A DNA stretch of 64,000 bases, taken from the NCBI GenBank assembly GCA_020636405.1, contig JACJXW010000007.1, positions 124,001 to 188,000 of the forward strand, given 5' to 3'. A program made the position numbers and the translations under genes. The notes beneath the pieces are model-generated. The model did no database searches. It was not told the DNA's origin and saw nothing but the letters and a program-made list of their open reading frames with translations. The stretch comes from Lewinellaceae bacterium (GTDB taxonomy: Bacteria > Bacteroidota > Bacteroidia > Chitinophagales > Saprospiraceae). How positions within the stretch are numbered: the stretch's first letter is position 1; each line of letters begins with the position of its first letter. Shown here piece by piece: positions 42,461 to 50,351 of the stretch.

Positions 42461-44164
42461 TCAAGCCTTCCTTTTCGCCATCTCCTCTTCCCGCAACTGG
42501 CGTCTCAGTATTTTGCCGACGTTGGTTTTGGGCAGCTCGTTGCGAAATTCCACTTCCCTGGGGACTTTGTAGCCGGTCAGGCCTTCGCGGCAAAAGGTAA
42601 TTAATTCTTTATCGGACAAGCTTCTGTCTTTCTTAACCACGAATAATTTGACCACTTCCCCTGACTTATCATCGGGAATGCCGATGGCGGCGCACTCCAA
42701 TACCTTGGGGTGGGAGGCGACGTACTCCTCGATCTCGTTGGGGTATACATTAAAGCCCGAGACCAGGATCATATCCTTCTGGCGGTCGACGATCTGGAAA
42801 AAGCCCTCCTCACTGGCCATGGCCACATCGCCTGTCTTAAGCCAGCCATCTACTATAGTGTTGGCCGTATCTTCCGGGCGGTTGTAGTACCCTTTCATCA
42901 CCTGCGGCCCTTTGACCTGCAGCTCTCCTGCCTGGTTGGGGGCCAGGATGTTGCCATGGTCGTCGACGATACGCACGTCGGTAGAGGGGAGGGGAATGCC
43001 GATGGTCCCCAGGCGGCCGGTGCCGTCGAGCGGGTTAGTCGTTACCACCGGAGAGGCTTCGGTCATGCCATAACCCTCGGAGAGTACGCAACCGGTCAGC
43101 CGCTGCCATTGTTCCGCCACGGGGCGTTGAACGGCCATGCCGCCGCCGACGGTTACCTTAAGGTTGCTGAAGTCAACCGAACTGAAGTCTTTGTGATGGA
43201 CCAACGCGTTGAAGAGGGTGTTCACCCCGGTGATGAGGGTAACCTTGTAATCCTTCATCGCTTTGATCACCGAATTGAGGTCGCGGGCATTGGTGACCAG
43301 CACCGCCAGCGTGCCGATGCTCATCAGGGCCAGGCAGTTGACGGTGAAAGCGAAAATGTGGTAAAGGGGCAACGGACAAAGCGCGATCTCCTCACCCTCT
43401 TTCAGGAAGGGCATCATCCAGGCCCGGATCTGCAGCATGTTGGCCACCAGGTTGCGGTTGGTCAGCATAGCGCCTTTGGAGACGCCGGTAGTGCCTCCGG
43501 TATATTGCAGCAAAATGACGTCATCGGCGGACCTCTTGTATTCCTTCAGGGAAAAACGTTTGCCTTGCTTTACGGCCTCCGTGAAGGACACTGTATTGGG
43601 GATGCTGTAGCTGGGCACCATTTTGCGGACACTCCGCACCACGAAATTGACGATCTGCTTTTTCGGAAAGCCCAGCATTTCGCCTATACTGGTAGTGATC
43701 ACCGTTTTTATATTGGTGTCTGCGAGGATCTGCTGCAGGTTGGCCGCGAAGTTCTCGGCAATGACGATGGCCTTGGCCCCCGAATCGGTAAACTGGTGCC
43801 GCATCTCCCGGGGCGTATACAAGGGGTTGGTATTTACCACGACCAGGCCGGCCCGCAGGGCGCCAAACAGTACGATAGGGTACTGCAGCAGGTTGGGCAT
43901 CATAATCGCGATCTTATCGCCCGGCTCCAGGCCACGGGAATGCAGGTAGGCGCCGAAACTCTTCGATTGCCGGTCTATCTGGTCGAAGGTGATCTCTTTA
44001 CCCATGCATGAAAAGGCGGGCATCTTTCTGAATTTCTCAAAAGTTTCCTCCAGCAAGTCCACCAATGTAGCGTAAGCATCGGGATTGATGTTCGCCGGAA
44101 CGCCGTGAGGGTACTGTTTCAGCCAGGGGCGCTGGTCGCTCATATCGCTCTTCGTTTTGGTCAA
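42461..44164 (-). CDS. fadD: long-chain fatty acid-CoA ligase
   Basis: A 567-residue acyl-adenylate-forming enzyme that activates long-chain fatty acids to acyl-CoA with ATP. The ATP-binding P-loop is LLQYTGGTTGVSKGAM, the A5 motif is LSEGYGMTEASPV, and the C-terminal GWLKTGDVAMASEEGFFQIVDRQKDMILVSGFNVYPNEIE is complete. The Lys in KTNVGKILRR is the catalytic one near the end. The sequence tracks E. coli FadD closely at the N-terminus (WLKQYPHGVPANINPDAYATL). An in-frame ATG seven codons later (44143) could be the true start. No beta-oxidation genes are adjacent. Confidence 0.94.
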   Translation of the reverse strand: MTKTKSDMSDQRPWLKQYPHGVPANINPDAYATLVDLLEETFEKFRKMPAFSCMGKEITFDQIDRQSKSFGAYLHSRGLEPGDKIAIMMPNLLQYPIVLFGALRAGLVVVNTNPLYTPREMRHQFTDSGAKAIVIAENFAANLQQILADTNIKTVITTSIGEMLGFPKKQIVNFVVRSVRKMVPSYSIPNTVSFTEAVKQGKRFSLKEYKRSADDVILLQYTGGTTGVSKGAMLTNRNLVANMLQIRAWMMPFLKEGEEIALCPLPLYHIFAFTVNCLALMSIGTLAVLVTNARDLNSVIKAMKDYKVTLITGVNTLFNALVHHKDFSSVDFSNLKVTVGGGMAVQRPVAEQWQRLTGCVLSEGYGMTEASPVVTTNPLDGTGRLGTIGIPLPSTDVRIVDDHGNILAPNQAGELQVKGPQVMKGYYNRPEDTANTIVDGWLKTGDVAMASEEGFFQIVDRQKDMILVSGFNVYPNEIEEYVASHPKVLECAAIGIPDDKSGEVVKLFVVKKDRSLSDKELITFCREGLTGYKVPREVEFRNELPKTNVGKILRRQLREEEMAKRKA

Positions 44165-44282
44165 AGAAGGATGATTTTCTATAATCGCCCGCTAAAATAC
44201 GAATTTTCAGCGCACGGCCTTTAACGTTCTAATATTCAGCTCCTTTTTATGGATAAAATTTCCTATTGAAACAGAATTCCCT

Positions 44283-44290
44283 TACCTTTG
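44283..44290 (+). promoter_or_regulatory. Bacteroidota -7 box for rpsA
   Basis: TACCTTTG matches TAnnTTTG and lies 43 bases before the rpsA start. Confidence 0.55.
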
Positions 44291-44332
44291 CCCCGCTAAA
44301 AAATATTCGTTAACCTAAAAAGCATTCTTTCA

Positions 44333-46492
44333 ATGCTGGATGACAACAAAGACCTTGAACAAGAAGGGCAGGAAACGCCCGAAGAGCAACAGGTAGAGCC
44401 TGCTGCTGAAGAAACGGCAGCACCGGAAACACCGGCTGCTGAAACAACCGAAGAAGCTCCTGTAGCCGAGGCTCAGGAAGAAGAAGAGACAGAAGAAGCC
44501 GCTGCTCCCATTGCAGCAGCAGAAGAGGAAGACGCAGAAGACGATTCCGAAGAAGCAGTAGAAGAAGAGGAGGAAGTGGTAGCCGAAGAAGAGGAAACTG
44601 ACGATTCCGAGGAAGAAGAAGACGAGGACGAAGATATCGATTTGCCGGAGGAAGAAATGGTCATCGCCGAAACGGCTCACGATGACTTCGACTGGTCCGT
44701 TGGAAACAAATCAGGACTGGCTACATCCTACAGCGCCGATGATATCGAAAAGTACACCGAGCAGTACGAGTCAACCCTGACTACTGTTTTCGAAAATGAG
44801 ATCGTCAAAGGCACTGTGACGTCCATCCACGACGGTGATGTCGTTCTGGACATCAACTTCAAGTCCGATGGCCTGGTATCCCTCTCCGAGTTTCGCGAAA
44901 ACCCCGACCTGGCGGTTGGCGATCAGGTTGAGGTTTATGTAGAACAACAGGAAGACGCCCGTGGCCAGCTGGTACTTTCCCGCCGCAAGGCCAAGTTGCT
45001 GCGCGCCTGGGAAAACATCGTCGATTCTTACGAGAACGGAACCGTGATCAAAGGTACCGTGATCAGCAAGACCAAAGGCGGCCTTATCGTCGATTGCGGC
45101 GGATTGGAAACCTTCCTTCCCGGTTCCCAGATCGACATCAAGCCGATCATCGATTACGATTCATACGTTGGAAAGACCATGGAGTTCAAAGTGGTCAAGA
45201 TCAATGAGCAGATCAAGAACGCCGTGGTTTCCCACAAGGCCCTCATCGAGAGCGACCTTGCCGAGCAGCGCGAAGCGATCATCGCCAGCCTCGAAAAAGG
45301 ACAGGTGCTCGAAGGCCTGGTCAAGAACATCACCGACTTCGGTGCGTTCCTCGACCTGGGCGGCGTAGACGGCCTGCTCTACATCACCGACATCTCCTGG
45401 GGCCGCATCAGCCACCCGAGCGAAGTACTGTCGCTCAACCAGAAGATCAACGTGGTGGTGCTCGATTTCGACGAGAACAAAAAGCGGATCTCGCTCGGCC
45501 TTAAGCAGCTGCAGCCTCACCCGTGGGAAGTTCTCAGCGAAACCATCAAAGAAGGCTCCGTCGTCAAAGGCAAGATCGTCAACATCGAAGACTATGGCGC
45601 ATTCCTGGAAATACAGCCCGGCGTCGAAGGCCTGATCCACGTCTCCGAAGTGAGCTGGAGCAACCAGCCGATCAACGCCCGCGAATTCTTCAAACTGGGC
45701 CAGGAACACGAAGCCAAAGTGGTGACCATCGACCGCGAAGACCGCAAGATGTCGCTGTCCATCAAGCAACTGTCCAAGGACCCCTGGAGCGAGATCGAAC
45801 AGCATTTCCCGGAAGGCAGCCGCCACAGCGGCGAGGTCAAAAACCTTACTCCGTACGGCGTATTTGTCGAACTGCAGGAGGGCATCGGCGGTATGATCCA
45901 TATCTCCGACCTGTCCTGGACGAAGCGCTTCTCCCACCCATCCGAGTTTACGAAGGTTGGTGAGACGATCGACATCGTCATCCTCGAGATCGACAAAGAG
46001 AACCGTAAGCTTTCCCTCGGCCATAAGCAACTGGAAGAAAACCCCTGGGATACTTTCGAAAACGTATTCCCCGTCGGTTCTTACCACGAGGCCACCGTCA
46101 TCCGCCGCGATGACCGGGGCGCTATCGTGCAGCTGCCCTACGGCCTGGAAGCCTTCGCCCCGATCAAGCACATCCGCAAGGAAGACGGCCAATTGGCTGA
46201 AGTGGAAGAGGTACTGACCGTCAAAGTCATCGAGTTTAACCGCGATGACAAACGCATCCTGGTGTCTCACCTCCGCTACCGCGAAGATATCGAGCGCGAA
46301 GCCGAACAGGAAGTCCGTAAGGAAAAACAGGAAGAACGTAAACGTACCAGCCGCGCCGTCAAAAAGACGCAGGCTTCCGTAGAAAAATCCACCCTGGGTG
46401 ACCTGGCTGCCTTCTCCGAATTGAAGGAGCAACTGCAGGATCAGGAGGAAAGTCAAGACGAGGACAATGAGGAAGTTGAGGAAGAGGACTAA
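44333..46492 (+). CDS. rpsA: 30S ribosomal protein S1
   Basis: A 719-residue S1 protein. The first 110 residues are an unusually acidic Glu/Asp/Ala/Thr-rich extension (e.g. EEEEDEDEDIDLPEEE). Six S1 RNA-binding repeats follow from about residue 155 to 680, including NEIVKGTVTSIHDGDVVLDI, GLVKNITDFGAFLDLGGVDGLLYITDISW and GEVKNLTPYGVFVELQEGIGG. The C-terminus is again charged (EESQDEDNEEVEEED). S1 delivers mRNA to the small subunit; in Bacteroidota, which largely lack Shine-Dalgarno use, it is presumed important. The acidic N-terminal extension is common in this phylum. The gene has its own -7 box and a strong terminator. Confidence 0.96.
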   Translation: MLDDNKDLEQEGQETPEEQQVEPAAEETAAPETPAAETTEEAPVAEAQEEEETEEAAAPIAAAEEEDAEDDSEEAVEEEEEVVAEEEETDDSEEEEDEDEDIDLPEEEMVIAETAHDDFDWSVGNKSGLATSYSADDIEKYTEQYESTLTTVFENEIVKGTVTSIHDGDVVLDINFKSDGLVSLSEFRENPDLAVGDQVEVYVEQQEDARGQLVLSRRKAKLLRAWENIVDSYENGTVIKGTVISKTKGGLIVDCGGLETFLPGSQIDIKPIIDYDSYVGKTMEFKVVKINEQIKNAVVSHKALIESDLAEQREAIIASLEKGQVLEGLVKNITDFGAFLDLGGVDGLLYITDISWGRISHPSEVLSLNQKINVVVLDFDENKKRISLGLKQLQPHPWEVLSETIKEGSVVKGKIVNIEDYGAFLEIQPGVEGLIHVSEVSWSNQPINAREFFKLGQEHEAKVVTIDREDRKMSLSIKQLSKDPWSEIEQHFPEGSRHSGEVKNLTPYGVFVELQEGIGGMIHISDLSWTKRFSHPSEFTKVGETIDIVILEIDKENRKLSLGHKQLEENPWDTFENVFPVGSYHEATVIRRDDRGAIVQLPYGLEAFAPIKHIRKEDGQLAEVEEVLTVKVIEFNRDDKRILVSHLRYREDIEREAEQEVRKEKQEERKRTSRAVKKTQASVEKSTLGDLAAFSELKEQLQDQEESQDEDNEEVEEED

Positions 46493-46542
46493 GCTATAAG
46501 CCCACTCCTCTATTTCTTTTCTTCTTTAGTTAGGAATATAAG

Positions 46543-46586
46543 AAAAAGCCTCTCCTTAGAATTTAATTTCTTTAGAGAGGCTTTTT
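46543..46586 (+). terminator. rho-independent terminator of rpsA
   Basis: AAAAAGCCTCTC (46543-46554) pairs perfectly with GAGAGGCTTTTT (46575-46586), the second arm giving the U-run. It lies 50 bases after the rpsA stop. Confidence 0.85.
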
Positions 46587-46591
46587 CATGT

Positions 46592-46694
46592 TATACTCAA
46601 CGGCAATAGGTTTTGTGCATTGGCCTGCCCCGCCCCTTAATCCCCTAAAGGGGCCCAACGCACAAATGCACAAAACCTATTGCAACACAGTATA
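46592..46694. repeat. MITE-like palindromic element with 19-bp perfect terminal repeats
   Basis: GCAATAGGTTTTGTGCATT (46603-46621) is the exact reverse complement of 46665-46683. Outside this, TATACT at 46592-46597 matches AGTATA at 46689-46694 after five mismatched positions, giving about 30-bp imperfect terminal repeats around a 103-bp element. The centre contains CCCCTAAAGGGG (46642-46653) inside a GC-rich phrase. No gene or target duplication was recognised. Confidence 0.7.
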
Positions 46695-46803
46695 GAATAA
46701 CCTTCACTTTTTGATATTATTTTATGAGCCCCTTTCTGTCCTTTTCTGTGATAAATGGTCAATAACAAGAGCTCAATAATCAAAAAACTTAACTTCATAG
46801 ACC

Positions 46804-46838
46804 AATTTTTAGAGAAAATGCTTAATTTTTAGAGAAAA
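46804..46838 (+). repeat. duplicated 15-bp leader motif before the CHAT gene
   Basis: AATTTTTAGAGAAAA occurs at 46804-46818 and again at 46824-46838, 20 bases apart, the second copy touching the start codon at 46840. It may duplicate a translation-initiation region. No promoter consensus was seen. Confidence 0.6.
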
Positions 46839-46839
46839 A

Positions 46840-49740
46840 ATGAAGCCGTTTTTGTCAACTCTCTCTCTTCTCCTTCTAACACTCTCCAATAATCCAGATT
46901 TATTCTCACAGGCTGCTCAACGCAATATACCTAGTAGTAATGGAACAAGATGTTATTCAGATTCTATTGAACGGTTGAACCTGAATAAAGAAATGAGCGA
47001 GATTTTAAAAGGTCATAATTACTCCGAAGAGGAGAGAAAAGTGATGTTACTTAGAAAAATTGAGATCTCAGAATGCCTATACAATGAACAAAAATATCAA
47101 GAAACTTTAGATTGGCTTGAGAACATTGACGATATATTAAATCTCCCTGAATTTTCAAAATTCAATCTTGAATTATTCAACCTGTTATCATTCAAGGGTA
47201 AAGCCGCAAAAAAATTAAATCGCTGGGTGGACGCTTATGCAAATTTCGAAAAAGCACTGACTATTATTAATAATAATCCTAATGTTATAAAAAAAGACCA
47301 GCAAGTAGAAATCTATTTTAATTTTGGAATAGCCAATGTTTCTTTGGATGACCCTATACAAGCTCTTGATTATTTAAATAAAGCTATAGCTGTTTGTTTT
47401 GAAACAAATTCTTGCTCTCAAAAAAGATTGGGACAAATCTATTCCTACATAGGTAAGTGCTATATGTTTCTTGGCAATAAGGACATGTCATTAGCTCAAT
47501 TTGAAAAAGCAATCTCTATTTTTCATGCACATTCAACCTCTGTATCAAAGGAGAAGGAAGTAATGATTGATATTCTTCATGAAAAAGGAAGAATGCATAA
47601 TTTTTTTGATGAATATAACGAAGCTGTTCAATGTTTTAAGGGTTCAAAAAAATTATGTGAAGAAATATTTGGTTACTATCATAAAAAGACGGCCTATACT
47701 ATTGATGTTTTAGGGAATGCTTATTATTACTTGAATGATTATCCAGCAGCGATTACTGAATTCAAGAAAGCCATAGAAATCTTTAGAGCAATTGGAGATC
47801 AAAAAAGTGCGGCATTGGCTGATAAGTATTCAAAAATTGCAGCCTGTCATACCAATCTAAAAGAGTTTAAGGCAGCGAACAGTTACATGGATAGTTGTTT
47901 TGAAGTCTTAAATTTCAACTGGAGGATTGGTTCCCCTTTTGAGGAATACAAATCCTCACTTACTCACCTCCTCATCACCCTCTACTTCAAAGCCAAGAAC
48001 CACCAAAAAGCCTACGAAGCCGGGTGGGGTAAGGAGGAATTGTACAAAGCGGCCCACTGGTTTGATTTATGCATTGAACTGATCGAATACATCAACAGCA
48101 CTTTTGAGGAATCGGGGTCGAAGAAGTACTTACTAGACCGGTTCTACTATGTTTTTGAGGCCGCGATCAACAGCAATTATTTTCTGTATCAGGAGACGGA
48201 CAGCCTGCAGTACATTGAGCGCGCCTTTGGATACGCCGAACGCAGTAAAGCCTTGCTGTTGAAGGAAGCCATGCAGATGGCGGATGCGAACGTTGAGCTC
48301 GGCATTCCGAAAGAATTGCTCGACGAGGAACGCCGCCTGAAGAAAGCCATCATTGACAAAGAAAACCAGCGGTACGAGTTGCAGCAAGCCCAGGAAGAGG
48401 AACGGGCCCCGCACCATATAAACAGCGAGATCTTCACGCTGAAGCAGGCCTACCGCAACCTTATGGACAGCATTCAGCAGCAGTACCCGAAAGCGCATCG
48501 CCTCAGGTATGCATCCGGCCCAATGACGCCTGCCCAGGTGCAAAAGGAATTGCTGGCCCCCAGACAGGCTCTGGTGCAGTATTTTTTGGGCGAAGAGCAC
48601 CTCTTCCTGTTCGTTATCGGCCCGGAAAAAGTGGTACTCGCCAAACGCCCGGTTGAGAAAGGCCTGCCTGATGCCATTCGCGGTTTTCGCGAGAGCATCT
48701 ATAGCTGGAGCCAATCACAGGAGGATTCCCTGGCGCAACAGTACGCCGGTTATGGCTACCAGCTTTACCAGAGCCTGGTGCAACCCATTGCCCCCTTCCT
48801 GCCGGAGCATCTGATCATCATTCCGGACGGCCTGCTGGAGTACGTACCTTTCGAAGCGCTGTTGCAGGAACCCGCCTCACCAGAGTCGTTAACTTTCGAT
48901 GCCTATCCCTATCTCATCCGGAAGTACCGGATCAGTTATGCGCATTCCGCCCGGCTCCTTCAGGAAATGAGAACGTCCGATTACGAAGCGCCCCGGCAAT
49001 GGATACTCGCCTTTGCCCCTTCTTTCAAGGATCCGCCAAACCAGGAAAATTCGCTCGTTTCCCGGCGCCGCAATCTCGGCCGGCTCACCAGTAATGTAAA
49101 AGAAGTACAATCCATCAAGACCCTGTTGCGTACCCGCATCTACAAGGGAACCGACGCCACCCGGGAGCGTTTTCTGGCCGATGCCCCCCATTACGGTATC
49201 ATTCATCTGGCGACCCACGCCAAGGCCAATGACGAGGAGGGCGAATATTCCTACCTTGCCTTTGCCGAAATCCCCGACACTATACAAAACGAGCTCCTGT
49301 ACGCAAAGGATCTTTATTCCATGCGGCTGCAGGCCGACATGGTAGTACTGAGCGCCTGCGAATCCGGCATAGGGGAACTGCGCCGCGGTGAAGGGGTCAT
49401 CAGCCTGGCCCGAGGGTTTTCGTATGCCGGCGCCAAGAGCCTCGTCACCACTCTTTGGCGGGTCAGCGATCGGGAATCAGCTGCCCTGATGCAACTTTTT
49501 TACCAACACTTAAAAGAGGGGAAAGCCAAAGACGAAGCCCTGCGGGCAGCCAAGATGCAGTTCATCTCCCGTCCTGGCGCAGCGCAAGCCCATCCCTTCT
49601 TCTGGGCAGCCTTCATACTGAGCGGAGATATCACACCAATAGAAGTTAACGGACAAACATTTCCCGCCTGGGGATACGTATTGTTAATTGGGCTATTCGT
49701 ATTTTTAGCCCTGCGTTTCGCCAAAAGAAAAACCAGCTGA
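46840..49740 (+). CDS. TPR-CHAT caspase-like protein with C-terminal membrane helix
   Basis: A 966-residue exported or membrane protein. It has a signal peptide (residues 1-24), TPR helices (about 60-360), and a CHAT caspase-HetF domain (about 640-930). The likely His-Cys dyad is His793 (HLATHAK) and Cys840 (LSACESGIGELRRGEG), and LITTLWR-like SLVTTLWRVSDRESA follows. A C-terminal transmembrane helix (VLLIGLFVFLALRF) ends in basic residues, so the catalytic part should face the periplasm or surface. CHAT proteins are cysteine proteases, some acting in bacterial defence and development. The first 1.1 kb is AT-rich with Lys/Asn/Ile-heavy codons, while the rest is GC-rich like the neighbours; the switch is near 47950 without loss of frame. 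The next gene starts at 49740, overlapping the stop by one base. Confidence 0.92.
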   Translation: MKPFLSTLSLLLLTLSNNPDLFSQAAQRNIPSSNGTRCYSDSIERLNLNKEMSEILKGHNYSEEERKVMLLRKIEISECLYNEQKYQETLDWLENIDDILNLPEFSKFNLELFNLLSFKGKAAKKLNRWVDAYANFEKALTIINNNPNVIKKDQQVEIYFNFGIANVSLDDPIQALDYLNKAIAVCFETNSCSQKRLGQIYSYIGKCYMFLGNKDMSLAQFEKAISIFHAHSTSVSKEKEVMIDILHEKGRMHNFFDEYNEAVQCFKGSKKLCEEIFGYYHKKTAYTIDVLGNAYYYLNDYPAAITEFKKAIEIFRAIGDQKSAALADKYSKIAACHTNLKEFKAANSYMDSCFEVLNFNWRIGSPFEEYKSSLTHLLITLYFKAKNHQKAYEAGWGKEELYKAAHWFDLCIELIEYINSTFEESGSKKYLLDRFYYVFEAAINSNYFLYQETDSLQYIERAFGYAERSKALLLKEAMQMADANVELGIPKELLDEERRLKKAIIDKENQRYELQQAQEEERAPHHINSEIFTLKQAYRNLMDSIQQQYPKAHRLRYASGPMTPAQVQKELLAPRQALVQYFLGEEHLFLFVIGPEKVVLAKRPVEKGLPDAIRGFRESIYSWSQSQEDSLAQQYAGYGYQLYQSLVQPIAPFLPEHLIIIPDGLLEYVPFEALLQEPASPESLTFDAYPYLIRKYRISYAHSARLLQEMRTSDYEAPRQWILAFAPSFKDPPNQENSLVSRRRNLGRLTSNVKEVQSIKTLLRTRIYKGTDATRERFLADAPHYGIIHLATHAKANDEEGEYSYLAFAEIPDTIQNELLYAKDLYSMRLQADMVVLSACESGIGELRRGEGVISLARGFSYAGAKSLVTTLWRVSDRESAALMQLFYQHLKEGKAKDEALRAAKMQFISRPGAAQAHPFFWAAFILSGDITPIEVNGQTFPAWGYVLLIGLFVFLALRFAKRKTS

Positions 49741-50267
49741 TGCAACGGATCAATATTGAGATTAAAGCCAGGTGCAGCCATCCTGAAGAAATTCGAGACC
49801 TGCTCGACAAACAACAGGCCGAATTCATCGGAACCGATTACCAAACCGATACTTATTTCAATGTACCCAATGGCCGGCTCAAGCTGCGGGAAGGGAATAT
49901 CGAAAATGCCCTGATCCACTATTTCCGAAATGACCAGGCCGGGCCCAAGCGCTCTGATATTTCTCTCTATAAAACGCAACCCCGTTCCGACCTGAAACAG
50001 GTGCTCACCGCCGCCCTCGGGGTATTGGCCGCGGTTTCCAAACGCCGGCGCATCTATTTCATCGAAAACGTCAAATTCCATATCGATGAGGTGGAACACC
50101 TGGGCTCTTTTGTAGAAATCGAGGCCATCGACCGGGATGGCAGCATCGGAGAAGAAAAATTGCGGCAACAATGCCAGTACTATCTCAACCTGTTCAAAAT
50201 ACCGGAAAACGACCTCATCGAGGTCTCTTACAGTGACCTGGCGATCCGCCGGCAATTGGAAAAATAG
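49740..50267 (+). CDS. CYTH-domain protein, class IV adenylate cyclase-like
   Basis: A 175-residue CYTH (CyaB/thiamine triphosphatase) fold protein. The N-terminal EIK core (RINIEIKARCS, in place of the full ExExK), NGRLKLREG, RRIYFIENVKFHIDEVEHLGSFVEIEAID and a C-terminal DLIEVSYSDL motif form the triphosphate tunnel. Members hydrolyse inorganic or thiamine triphosphate, or make cAMP (CyaB type); the TDTYFNVPNGRLKLR form is closest to class IV cyclase annotations, but activity is not predictable. Its start codon overlaps the CHAT stop (TGATG), so it is likely translated with it. Followed by a perfect palindromic terminator and the convergent infB. Confidence 0.85.
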   Translation: MQRINIEIKARCSHPEEIRDLLDKQQAEFIGTDYQTDTYFNVPNGRLKLREGNIENALIHYFRNDQAGPKRSDISLYKTQPRSDLKQVLTAALGVLAAVSKRRRIYFIENVKFHIDEVEHLGSFVEIEAIDRDGSIGEEKLRQQCQYYLNLFKIPENDLIEVSYSDLAIRRQLEK

Positions 50268-50285
50268 GCCATCGCACCAACCGAT

Positions 50286-50333
50286 AAACAAAAGCGGCAT
50301 TGACCGGATCTCCGGTCAATGCCGCTTTTGTTT
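50286..50333. terminator. bidirectional 23-bp palindromic terminator
   Basis: Bases 50286-50308 and 50311-50333 are perfectly complementary around a 2-base centre, with A- and T-runs at the ends, so it can terminate the CYTH transcript and the convergent infB transcript. Confidence 0.88.
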
Positions 50334-50351
50334 ATTACCAGGGTTGGATGG

